A DNA stretch of 64,000 nucleotides from Nematopogon swammerdamellus. Taxonomy: Eukaryota; Arthropoda; Insecta; Lepidoptera; Adelidae. The notes under the pieces are model-generated. The model was not told the origin of the DNA and ran no database searches. It was given only the letters and a program-made list of their open reading frames with translations. A program made the translations under genes and the position numbers. This document shows, piece by piece, positions 31,036 to 41,272 of this stretch; position 1 is the stretch's first letter, and each line of letters starts with the position of its first letter. Location of the stretch: assembly GCA_946902875.1 (NCBI GenBank), contig OX336339.1:24893349-24957348 (forward strand), in the 5' to 3' direction.

Positions 31036-32792
31036 CGTTCCAATAAACATAAAGATTGAAATAATACCGCGAAAAAAAATAATATAAAAAATTAATTTAA
31101 AAAAATATATTGACCCCAGAACATGTTGCCTAAAGCCGCGTACAGACCTAGCGAGCGAGAGCTTTATTTCGGCGCACGGAACAATTCGGTTTGTATGAGA
31201 GCGACATCTTAGCGTAACCGAAACTGAATTTTATTTAGCCTATCCTGTGTCCCGGTCTCGTGCGACAGGGACGACGCTCTACAACTGACTACACGCTTTG
31301 GAAAAATTTCAACGGTACCCTGCAATATGTGGAAGATTCAGAACAGATAAATTATTGAGCTTCCTTTGAAATACTTATACGGTTTTAATTTATTGGGGTT
31401 CTGTATTCGGGACCCTATTATTAAGCCTGTCTGTCTGTCTTTGTCTTCAAACTAATTTATAAACAACTTTGCCTTCAAAAACAAAATACTAAGATTATCG
31501 AATTTGCTAAAACTTCACATAAACCAATACCTACAGCCCTAATAAAAAGTAAGACGTATCATTGTTCGCGGGGGTGCAGAGACGCACGGGTAGATATGAG
31601 GGAGACTGAGGGGTGCAGAATGTGGAGGGAGGGAGGGTACAGTGGTAACGTAAACTCATTTTATAAATCGACGGTCGGTGTGGTGGAACGGTCTCCTTTC
31701 ACCCATACCATATATTATTATTATGGGACTGATACGAGCTATCTAAATTTTCTTAAAGTATATTTTGTTTCAGTGTAGAATTTTTGTAGGAAAAAATGTG
31801 TGAATAGTCACATCATTTGGTAGAAAAAATCCCATACTACACAGACGTGTCAAACTTGTGTCAAACTTATGTCAATCCTTGTATGAGCGACTTATAACCT
31901 AGGTAACAATTTATAGGATTACGTTTTGTTCTTATTGTCCGGTTTAGTAGGTTAGGTACTTTGAATGTATCTGGTGACACATGTTGTTTAATAAAGCCAT
32001 AATAGGCCCTAAAACAAACTTTTTGACAGACATGACGATATTCTTCGCCCAGCATGCAGATGCCAATTTTGCCTTTTCTTAAGTGCCTATAAGGAAATGA
32101 AATCGCCGAACACCGAGCGAATGAGATTATTTCATCAAAGCAAGTGTCATTAAGATGAACATAAGTAGACTTAAATAGTTAAGTATGTGTTTGTGCAAAC
32201 GGCCCTAAATATTTCATGTCTTAAAGATTTTTTAGAAAAGCGACATTATTACATCTTTACAGTTCTGAATAGAATTTCAATATTATCAAGAAGGAATGAT
32301 TTTCAGAAAATATTAATATAATTTCGCTACCGAGTCATCTTCCTAAAGATTTTCCCAAAACAGATTGAAGGGGCATTCAAAAGTGATACCCGCGCGCTTA
32401 TCACATGCCTAAGTACGCGATCTACAAGGATCTTAAGTAAATCAAATTCCGCCATGAATAGAGAGTAAGATTTGCGGATTTTCCCTTATAAAAGCCTTTT
32501 TCGAGATGGCTATCGGCCTACAATGGCGCCCCCGTGCGGGCGGACAGCGATCAAATGGGATCAAATATCTTTAGGAGTAATCTCTAGAGCGTGAGTGAGG
32601 CTCGCCTCGTGCGTTCATGTTTATTTAAGCTTTTCCTCATTTTGTTACTGGACGGTAGATGGCCCTCTTTAGTGAGTGAAGGTCTCGCTGATCGCAGGAC
32701 ATTCGAACTATGAATCTCTACCTCACATTGCAGTACAACATGCTCGACAACTTGAATGTCGCTTTAAAAGGCTATGAGAAAGGATTAGGCCA
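31036..32792. other. Unassigned sequence with small repeat scraps
   Basis: 31163-31258 is an E-repeat piece and 31385-31440 a GTCY 3'-end piece (minus). The remainder holds no gene I recognise. A TATA-like 'ttataaaagcc' at 32487-32497 precedes 'atggctatcgg', but no supported ORF follows. Confidence 0.4.
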
Positions 32793-32929
32793 GGGGTTTC
32801 CAAACTTTTTGAGACGTGTGTTAAATTCTTTGTTTCTCCTCCCTAAGTTATAATATTAACATCTAGAAGCATCTACTATTACTTATTAATTATGTAACTC
32901 TTAAAATATTTTACCCACAACGCAAACGG
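32793..32929. repeat. Possible hAT end
   Basis: 'caggggtttccaaacttttt' resembles a hAT terminus; no matching right end found. Confidence 0.35.
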
Positions 32930-33345
32930 AGGGGTGTTATAAGTTTAATGTGTGTATGTGAGTATGGGTGTGTCTGTGGCATCGTAGCCCCCAAACGGAT
33001 GGACCGATTTGGATGCGGTTTTTTTTTTATTAGAAAGCGGCTTTAATCGGGATTGTTCTTAGCTATGTTTGTAATCAAGTAATTAAGTAATCAAAAAATT
33101 AATTATCTTAAAAGGTAGACCGATTTACATGAAGAAGTTAAATTACAAATTAAAAAAAACCCTTGCACCTTAAAAAGTAAAAAATAATTTCCGTTTACTT
33201 ACTTAAAGGGGTCGGAGACCGCTAAGTAAATAAAATATAAAAACTCAGAGCTGCGCCGGTATTTATTTAGCGGTCCCGCAACTTCTTTAAGTAAACGGAA
33301 ATTATTTTTTACTTTTTAAAGGTCGGGGTTTTTTAATTGTTATTT
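32930..33345. repeat. H repeat (foldback)
   Basis: Outer 'acggatggaccgatttggat'. Inverted arms at about 33145-33232 and 33262-33345 are built on 'aatttccgtttactta'; the spacer is 'aactcagagctgcgccgg'. Confidence 0.65.
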
Positions 33346-33617
33346 ACTATTTAAATAAATTATTTATTTTTATAGTTTGACTAAGTAATTTGACAATTCT
33401 ATTGATAGTAGGTATTCTTAACTATTTCTTTTATAATTAATATAATAAATATTATAAAGTTGCCATCAGGGGGAGTTCAGCACAATTTCTTGCCTGTTAT
33501 AATTTTTTTTTTAAATAACTCAAATTTGCCAATGCATATTTACTCTACGCATCAAAACGCTTTAAATTCGACCATCAATAACATTTGAAACGCCACCCCT
33601 CGCGTCACGCGCTTCGA
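33346..33617. other. Unassigned AT-rich sequence
   Basis: Nothing recognised. Confidence 0.35.
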
Positions 33618-33682
33618 GGGTGCGCGGGGGTGCAGCGGGGGAGCGCGGGGGTGCAGCGGGGGTGATCGGGTGTGCGAGGGGG
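33618..33682 (+). repeat. G-run cluster
   Basis: Seven runs of three to five G in 65 bp, including a repeated 'gcgggggtgcagcggggg'. Quadruplex-capable on the plus strand. Confidence 0.8.
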
Positions 33683-33792
33683 TGACTCCGGCACCGCTAA
33701 CGAGGTTTTTAGCGACGTTAAAGTACGTCGCTTTCACTTCCGCTAAAAGGATCAGCTGGCAAGCGAAATTTTACCGTACGTGTTTTATTCTT

Positions 33793-34100
33793 ATGGAAAC
33801 TGACGTGTCTTTGTCGGCCTCGAAAGCAAAGACTTTCGGTCGACCGCCGTTCGTGATCATAAGCACACCTGGGCGCGGTCAGAAATTTGGTGGTTGACCG
33901 TTCGATCGTTGGAGGCTGACCGTGGTTCGGATTCCATGTATATCGTAGTTCTTACTAGGTGGTAGGGCTTAACCCGCCCGGGTTGGTACCACCCCAGTGA
34001 AAGAAACTTCATTCAAAGCGGGTATGTGAATAGTTCATGTTCCGTCTGTCCAGTTCAGTGTAGCCGGCACGGCCAAAAGGAAGCACTGACATTTTTCAAA
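33793..34100 (+). mobile_element. SINE-A, diverged
   Basis: 33838 onward: 'cgtgatcataagcacacctg', the 5S-like 'ggcgcggtcagaa', the B-box-like 'ggttcggattcc', core and truncated tail. A 14-bp inverted tail scrap (ttatggaaactgac) lies at 33793. Confidence 0.7.
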
Positions 34101-34104
34101 ATTT

Positions 34105-34345
34105 TCAATTCAGTATTTCGGAGATAATTACAGAGGGATGCTCCATCTTCGTATATTTTGCACCTGCATCCTTTCCTCTAATGTACAGTCTGGGGTCCTT
34201 CAAACATAATGTGAAGGTGCACCTAGCCGGCCGACAAGGTATTCGCAGCCCCGTAAATATCCGAATGCCCGTGGGCGCCGTCGTCGGACTACACCCCTGC
34301 GATAGTCTGGCGCGCGCCATTGGTCGTGCTCCCCATAAAAAAATC
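34105..34345 (+). pseudogene. Non-LTR retrotransposon 3' fragment
   Basis: Reads YSLGSFKHNVKVHLAGRQGI, the C-terminal 'LGSFKRGVNGHLSGRHGI' type seen in the fragment at 55605-56062. Only the last ~60 codons remain. Confidence 0.6.
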
Positions 34346-34490
34346 AATAAACCCTACCAACTGGTAAGTTAAAGTGAACAAACCTACAGTTTTACGTGGA
34401 ATCCGAAGCACGGTCAGCCCCGTCTTTCGAACGATCACCCATCCATGCTCTGACCGCGCCCGCGTGTGCTTAATTTCATGATCGGATCTA
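34346..34490 (-). mobile_element. SINE-A fragment
   Basis: Core 'aaccctaccaactggtaag', B-box-like 'tggaatccgaagcacgg' and 5S-like 'gatcacccatcc'; minus orientation. Confidence 0.65.
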
Positions 34491-34824
34491 ACTATATTTA
34501 AGTCAAGAAGCGACCTCAGTTCATCAGACAAAACATCAGTTTATTCAGAACTTGAAAGTGTACAAAGTATAAATTTAAAATTTACAAGTAGTACCAAACT
34601 TAAATAAAATTTAGTTACAAAGTTCCGGACACTTAAATCTCCTGAATGCCTGAGCTACTCTCGGGTTTATGGCTACTTAGAATAAGGTTCTTTATTGGAT
34701 GAAAGATGCAAAATACGTCTAGACCCCCTATTTAGTGGATTATGCGAGAAGAAAAGGATCAAACGAGAAGCTATAATTTAGAGACTAGAGAATGTATGTA
34801 GAATACGATTTAAACACACACATA
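34491..34824. other. Unassigned sequence
   Basis: Nothing recognised. Confidence 0.35.
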
Positions 34825-34985
34825 CTTCGTGCCTTACTTGCTGCTTGGTAATCTTGTCCTAATACTTTACGTGGTGGCCGGTGTTGTGCTGTAATTTATC
34901 AGAGTTCTTGCAGCACAACATCGATTACTCTGCATAATCCGATACTTATCTCGTATTTATGTATATCTGTCGCCAATCAAGCATT
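34825..34985 (+). repeat. C repeat, 3' part
   Basis: 'cgtgccttacttgctgcttg' through 'agttcttgcagcacaacatc' to 'ctgcataatccgat'. Confidence 0.65.
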
Positions 34986-35852
34986 TTGTTCATGTTTTGA
35001 GAAACTGATATAAACATAATTTTAGTTCAACGGAATTTTCAACCCCAAACTCACCCTCAACTTAAAGATGCATCCATTAAGCCTCACTCAACAAAGTAGT
35101 GCTCGCAATAAGCACCCCTTACAGTTAGCCGGAAACGTTTTAAGCGTTATTATGGGCTTTAGAAAAACAACAATAAACTGACGCCATGCATATGGATGAG
35201 AGGGGTTGAACACTCTCGTTACCACCGCTCTGCGGCTACATAACGCTGAGTATTGCCTAGTGGTCAAACCTTAAGATTCGAATAGAATATAAAAACCGGC
35301 CCAGTGCGAATGAACTGGCGCCTTGCCTGCTGACAGTATTGTATGGACACACTGAGATGGATTTAATGCAAAAAGAAGCTTTGTGAGAGCAACTATTAAA
35401 ACTGAATTTAACTGGTATAAATCGTGTAAAGGCAGGAACAGTTTTACAACAAATAATCTTCTACCCTGTGTTGCTCCTTTGAGTTTTTAGCCTTCGCCGT
35501 GGAAACCTTTGGCGTGTGGTCGCCCGACGCAAAATGCTTTACTGATCAGCTCGGAAAGTTTGTTAATAGAAAAGTCGGGCGACCGCCGCGCCAAATCTTT
35601 TTTTCTCCAACGAATAGGGCTGGAGATTCAAAGAGGCAACGCGGCTAGTGTTTTGGGTACGGTTGGGGAGTCGGCGGAGATGGATGATTTTTTTTTTATT
35701 TAATAGGTGTTAATTTTATTTTTTTTTTCTTCTTTGTTATTGTAATTGATTACGTATTGTATTGAAATAAATGTAAAATTTTTATGAAAAAAAAAAATCA
35801 TGTGTCTTATTTTATTTAAGATACAGATAAGGTTTTATTTAAATAATAATCT
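34986..35852. other. Unassigned sequence
   Basis: 35296-35330 is a GTCY 5' scrap. 35510-35603 has an imperfect inverted repeat (tggtcgcccgac / gtcgggcgacc). 35682-35790 is T/A-rich. No gene recognised. Confidence 0.4.
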
Positions 35853-36145
35853 TAAAAAACGGTCAAGTTGCGAGTCGAACTCACGCACCGAGGGTTCCGT
35901 ATCGCCATGTCATGGTCAGTGCCACTCACGCCATCTAATGGATTAGTTAAAATGCTTAATACTGTTTTCGGTAGATGGCGCGCGTACACTTTTTAGTTTC
36001 TTGTATACCCCCGTGAATTTTTCCCTACTTTTTCTTATTTTTATTATTTATTGTTATATCGGCCATAATAACACATATTCTGTGAAAATTTCAACGGGCT
36101 ACCTATTACGGTTCAAGAAATACAGCCCTCGGACAGACGGACGGA
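35853..36145 (+). repeat. GTCY repeat
   Basis: 'cggtcaagttgcgagtcgaa', 'gggttccgtatcgccatgtc', 'ggtagatggcgcgcgtacac' and 'tttcaacgggctacctatta', ending in a short GACR stretch. Confidence 0.85.
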
Positions 36146-36184
36146 TTTTGTAACGAAAACATACTGGACTGTTTTCTGATAAAA

Positions 36185-36521
36185 CCACTGCTGCTTCACC
36201 GTTCGGAACCGGTGTAAAACTGTAGGTCCCTTCCGTTGCCCCTTACTAGGTGGTAGGCTCAAATTGTAGCCGACTTGGTTGGTACCACCGCACTGAATGT
36301 AAGATGGCCGCATAGCAGCCTCGGTTGTGTTCTCCTCTAGTCCAGTATAGCCAGCACAGAACAACGATCGGGCCACACCGCCCTTTTTTGCTCTGTGATA
36401 GCCAGCAATCCAGGGAAGTCTCCTGTATGGCCCCTGCCTTCTCGGAGGTGATATTGACTGGTCGGAGCATGTGCTTTGGCCCCTCCGACTCAGCCACCCA
36501 ATACCGGATTACATAAAAAAA
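36185..36521 (+). mobile_element. SINE-B, head-truncated, with extra 50 bp
   Basis: Core and tail end 'accggattacataaaaaaaa'. Relative to other copies, about 50 bp (acagaacaacgatcgggcca..) is inserted at 36354-36404 between a repeated 'agccagca'. Confidence 0.85.
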
Positions 36522-36634
36522 ACATTTCTTTCTTTCTTTTTAGATCTAACCCATTAAGTATGGTATAGTTTGCATGTCGACACTAGCAATCTCGATATTA
36601 TAATGAAGCTTTCATCTTACTAATGAAATTCTAT

Positions 36635-36938
36635 ACAAGATCAAATGAGGTGGTTTGGTCATGTTTGAAGAATGGATGATAGGAGACTAACGAAGGAATT
36701 TATGGAGCACATGTGAGTGAAAGAGTCGGGAAGGGTCGCCCTAGATGCACGTACCTGGACCAGATCGGACGTGTGCTCAAAATGGGTCAAGCGCGTAGTA
36801 CCCGTAACCGACGAGCATGCATGAAGAGCATTACGAGATTGGAAGAGGCGGCAGAGTTGTGTCACGATCGTGGCACGTGGAGATCCGTTGTATCTGCCTA
36901 CCCCACTGGGAAACAGGCGTGACGCTATGTATGTATGT
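36635..36938 (+). pseudogene. RTE-like LINE ORF2 C-terminus
   Basis: Broken frames read MRWFGHV.RMDDRRLTKEFM, GRPRCTYLDQIGRVLKM, RSTRNRRACMKSITRLEEAA and RGTWRSVVSAYPTGKQA, then a TATG tandem tail. This is the 3' end of an RTE-like retroelement; the same piece occurs at 941-1790 and 39890-39990. Confidence 0.75.
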
Positions 36939-36956
36939 ATAAAATACGGAATCCTA

Positions 36957-37217
36957 TAATATCCTGTACTGTGTGAGGCCGGTACTAAGAAGAATACCCC
37001 CACTGCGTCCTATCACCTTGGCACGGTCCTTCTACCAAGTCCTGCAGCAGGTGGGTCTTTGTGCCTTACTTCTGCTTGATAGTTATCTTGTCCGAATACT
37101 TTGCTAAACGTGGTGGTCGATGTTGTGTTGCAATTTACAAGATTTCTTGCAGCACAACACCCATTACTCTGCTTACCCTGATTGTCGGTATACTGCGTGT
37201 GTGATATGTATGTATGT
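36957..37217 (+). repeat. C repeat, near full length
   Basis: Head 'tgtgtgaggccggtactaag', middle 'ccttggcacggtccttctac', 'cagcaggtgggtctttgtgc', and end 'ctgattgtcggtatactgcg' plus (TATG)n. Confidence 0.8.
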
Positions 37218-37252
37218 ACTATAATACCTCAAAGCATCAGCTGAGTAGTTAA

Positions 37253-37496
37253 AAAATTACTAAAAAAAACTGTGAAATAAAAACTATTTAAAAAAATATA
37301 AAATCCGCCTTCAAAAATGTATGAAATACAAAAAAAAGCGAACCCTAGAGATGAAGGCAGTCGGTGATTTTTGCTTGCTTTAGCACCGCCTTCAAGCCTA
37401 GGGTTCGAATTTTTTTTATTTCATACATTTTTGAAGGCGTTTTTTATATTTTTTTACATAGTTTTTTATTTCACAGTTTTTTTTTGTAATTTTTTG
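37253..37496. repeat. Long inverted repeat (~95-bp arms)
   Basis: 37253-37347 and 37398-37496 are imperfect reverse complements (ttcaaaaatgtatgaaat / atttcatacatttttgaa; ctagggttcg). The loop is about 50 bp. Confidence 0.8.
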
Positions 37497-37794
37497 CTAT
37501 TAATGTACTCGGCGGAATCGCTCGGCCTACGGCCTCGCGATTCCGCTTCGCTTTCCAATCCGATCTTGACCAAATTGAAATGGAACTACACGGGAAGTAC
37601 CAGCTTTCAAATAAAAAAAGAATTTTCAAAATCGGTTCACCCAGTCTAAAGTTCTGAGGTAACAAAGATAAAAAACTTTTTGTATTTCCGAAAATAATTC
37701 TTAGGTGGTTATAAAAAAAACTGAACACCCTAAAAAAATTTAAACACCGTAACATTGCTTAAAAAAGAAAACAAAAGAAAAAAAACAAAAAAAA
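37497..37794. repeat. Dispersed repeat with palindromic GC block
   Basis: 'ggaatcgctcggcctacggc' and 'ctcgcgattccgcttcgc' form a hairpin; then 'aaaatcggttcacccagtct', related to the 15478 repeat. Confidence 0.55.
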
Positions 37795-37875
37795 TATTGA
37801 GGGATTCGAACCCATGGTCAAAAAATACAAATCCTACATTCTTACCATTGAGCCACGAAATCACATAAACGACCA
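37795..37875 (-). repeat. tRNA-like sequence (pseudo)
   Basis: Minus strand has A-box-like 'cgtggctcaatgg' and B box 'gggttcgaatccc' at tRNA-like spacing. No clean acceptor or anticodon stem, and a poly-T-rich downstream, so it is probably a SINE head or tRNA pseudogene. Confidence 0.45.
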
Positions 37876-39382
37876 AACGAATATCGGATTCCCACTGTCA
37901 CTGAATTGATCCCGAGCCACTCGTAACTTACCCTTAATGTAATGGCTTAAGGTTACATTTTAAATAATAAAAATAAAACTGACGCTGACGCGATGACGCA
38001 ATGACACGAGTTTAACATTTTTTACCCACCTAAAAAAGTGCCAAGCGCAGCTAAAGAAGTTTTCACTAAAAAAAAAACAAAACAAAAAACAAAAACAAAA
38101 ATTTGAAACTGTAACCAGCGCATTCCCACTTCTTGTCGCCGCCACACACCCTAGACAAGCGATAGAGCCAGTCAAAGCTAGCCGCTCAATAGAAATGCAA
38201 CATGTTAATAGAAATTCAAATTCTGCAACAGTGCCGAGCGAATCAATGCAAATTCACAAATGTCTTCCCTCTGCACCCTTTTGTCGTGAGCCCTAGCTGG
38301 ATACTCGGTCGGCCACGCTGTTTTCATGTTACGCGGAGTACAAATGGGAATCCATTTAAATACGGCTTCAATCCGGAACGACGTATAAAGTAAATCTGGG
38401 TGCGAGGGGCCCGCGGTATGAGAGCTTTCGCGGTGCTGATTTGGGCTTTATTTTGGGGGTTATTCGCTGATTTTGCGAGTACGATTTAAAAAAAGAAACA
38501 AAGAACGTTTATTCAGCTAAAAAAGCAATATATAAGCAATGATAAAAAAATACATTTTTAGCAGACACAGAACGATGCAAAACCTAAAATGAAGGTAGTT
38601 GTGGATGATTTTAAGACTGCCCACTTACACTACAAACACAGCAATAGGCAAATCAAACTAAATAAAGAACAAAGTAAAAACCAAATATAAATACAAAAAC
38701 TAGGTTTTTATTTATAAAAAAGTTACGATAACAAGAAAAGGACGTAAATCAAAAGCACACTACACATAATTATAAAAAAACACCTACTATTATTTAAAAA
38801 AAAAATTACAAATTATATTAATGTTTCAATATGGCTACCTATAATTTTACGGTTAAAAAGATACAGCACTCACAGAGAGAAGAGAGAAGAGAGACAGAAA
38901 TACAGACAGACATACAGACAGAAAGACGGAGTACGGTTCAAAATGGATACAGATCCCTATACTGATCCTACAGATCCCAGAAAACCACATTCCCAAAGTT
39001 TGGCGCCCGCCACCGTTTTGAAATTTTTATAAAAAATATCTTCATTTCCATTACGCTACCTACAAGTACCTACGCGGCAACCCTAAATCTTGTGTCACCG
39101 TCTTTGAGTCGTCCTGTATTGAGCGGTAGGGCTTCAATGCCTTTACAAGGTACCTCTACCGCAGGGCTTCGGAGATGTAGAGCTCATTGATATCGTTCGC
39201 GGTGAAATTGATTCGATTGTATTGCAAATAGAACGTTTTATTTGGTGGACTTATATCGTGTATGGTGCACAGGGTTTGAGCTTTGTGGGAAATTGTATTA
39301 ATGTCAGGTTGCTTATATATATATTATGGTTTAATAATTAGTTACATACATATTTATTCATTTGGTACAGACGCATATAAAA
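37876..39382. other. Unassigned sequence
   Basis: No gene or major repeat recognised. Purine-rich simple sequence at 38874-38932. Confidence 0.4.
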
Positions 39383-39702
39383 GAAAACCGGCCAAGTGCG
39401 AGTCGAACTCGCGCACCGAGGGTTCCGTATCGCCATGTCATGGTCAGCGCCAGTCACGCCATCTATGGCGTGTTTTATGAAATGCTTCATATTAGTTACA
39501 ATCCATGATTAGTTAAAATGCTTCATACTCTTTTCGGTAGATGGCGCGCATACACTTTTTTAGTTTCTTATATGGATTTTTTACTTTTCTTATTTTTATT
39601 ATTTGTTGTTATTTCGGGCATAATAACAATTATTCTGTGAAAATTTCAACGGGCTACCTAATTCGCTACCTAAAAGTACGGTTCAAGAGATACAGCCCTC
39701 TG

Positions 39703-39737
<35 letters not shown>

Positions 39738-39787
39738 GCGTAGGCTTAGTAATAGGGTCCCGTACGACGGATAGGGAACCCTAAAAA
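39383..39787 (+). repeat. GTCY repeat, complete
   Basis: A representative long form: 5' 'ccggccaagtgcgagtcgaa', 'tatcgccatgtcatggtcag', 'ttcggtagatggcgcgcata', 'ttcaagagatacagccct', (GACA)n at 39703-39735, and terminal hairpin with 'aaccctaaaaaaa'. Confidence 0.9.
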
Positions 39788-39889
39788 AACAATATAATAA
39801 AATCAAAATATTTTAAATCATAAATTATATTATCTTCATATCTGGGTTATTTTTAGTAGGTACCAAGTATTTTAAGGTAGAAGTAGTAT

Positions 39890-39995
39890 GGAGAACTTCA
39901 TGAGAGTGGAAGAGGCGGATCGTGGCACGTGGAGTGGAGATCCGTTCAGTTGTCTTCGCCTATTCCACTTTGAAACTGGTGTGTCACTATGCATT
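39890..39995 (+). pseudogene. RTE-like LINE 3' fragment, deleted
   Basis: 'catgagagtggaagaggcgg' joined to 'atcgtggcacgtgg' and 'gatccgttcagttgtc'; same end as 36840-36930. Confidence 0.6.
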
Positions 39996-40004
39996 TATAA
40001 TGTA

Positions 40005-40409
40005 TAAGCGGCGGGTGGCCGAGTGGTTTGGGCATCGGCTTCTCATGCGAGAGGTCCCGGGTTCGAATCCGGTCGGCGTGTACCAATGAGTTTTTTCTGA
40101 CGAAAAAATGTACGTGCATACCTACACCTGCTGCTTCACCATCCGGAACCAGTGTAAAACTGTAGGTCCCTTCCCTTGCCCCTTACTAGGTGGTAGGCTC
40201 AAACTGTAGCCGACTGGGTTGGTACCACCGCACTGGATGTAAGATGGCCGCATAACAGCCACGGTTGTGTTCTCCTCTAGTCCAGTATAGCCAGCAATCC
40301 AGGGAAGTCTCCGGTATGGCACCTACCTTCTCGGAGGTGATATTGGCTGGTCGGAGCATGCGCTTGGGCCCCTCCGACTCAGCCACTCATACCGGATTAC
40401 AGAAAAAAA
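40005..40409 (+). mobile_element. SINE-B, full length (reference copy)
   Basis: A tRNA-like head 'gcgggtggccgagtggtttg' and 'gggttcgaatccggtcgg' (A and B boxes at normal tRNA spacing), then 'tacctgctgcttcacc', the core shared with SINE-A (taggtcccttcc; ttactaggtggtagg; ttggtaccaccgcactg) and the B tail 'accggattacag'. Confidence 0.92.
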
Positions 40410-40478
40410 CATATATATGTGTAATATTTTATGTTTATATGTTAGTACTAAGCACGTACTCGCTTTATATATATTTTT

Positions 40479-40608
40479 ATTAGAAAAATGCAAAGCGAAA
40501 AACATTGGAAAAAATACATCCCGGCCAGGATTCGAACCTGGATCTTTGGCTTGAGCCGCCAACGCGATAACCAACTACCAATTGTTTTTCGCTTTGCATT
40601 TTTCTAAT
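40479..40608 (-). repeat. Foldback flanking a tRNA-like core
   Basis: Arms 'attagaaaaatgcaaagcga' (40479) and its reverse complement (ending 40608) bracket a minus-strand tRNA-like segment with 'tggtagttggttatcgcg', a 5-bp stem ttggc/gccaa and 'ccaggttcgaatcctgg'. The 5' acceptor strand is absent, so it is unlikely to be a working tRNA gene. Confidence 0.65.
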
Positions 40609-41272
40609 AAAAATATATATACATGTGTATATTTTCAGGTTGCCTAAATCACCAATTTCTATATATTATTAGTCTTTGTATTGTAATTTTTACATAAAAC
40701 ATATTTATGTACGTAGTATTATCGAGAACAGACCTGACGCATCACAAGCAAAGCTGTTATCGTAATTCAAAATAGAATTTAGTCGGTTTAACAGCAACCT
40801 AAGAAATTGCAGTCAATTGGCTAAGTGGAGACCACTAAAGTGAATTGCGCGCATTATGCTAACTCGTATTATAAGCCGTCAGAGTAATAACAGTTTGCTT
40901 TTCTCTCGACCTCTAGACAGTGGTAAGCCTCCACTACCGTAACATGTCTCGCCCGCTCATAGCAAAATTTACAAGTTGCATTTTTGTAAACTAGGGGAAA
41001 ACCGCGCCGAGTTAAGTTAGTGGAGATGTAGCGACATCTCTTATGAAATTAATTTGTTTTGCAGATTTTATGGGAGGGAGCTTTTCGAAATAACTCGGTA
41101 CAAATCTAAAAAGAAATACTAACAGTTTTACTTAATTTAATGTTCTTCATCTTTGTGTTGGATGTTTCGTTGCATTCAGATTATATGCATTCTTCATTGC
41201 TCTACAAAAATTGTTCACAAAGAAAACGCAGTGCATAGTTACAGCGAAACGAGTTGCAAAGGCAGACTTATC
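40609..41272. other. Unassigned sequence
   Basis: No gene or repeat recognised. Confidence 0.35.

Noticed and set aside
35510..35603. Imperfect inverted repeat 'tggtcgcccgac'/'gtcgggcgacc'
   Set aside because: Short arms with mismatches and no flanking duplication seen; too weak to call an element.
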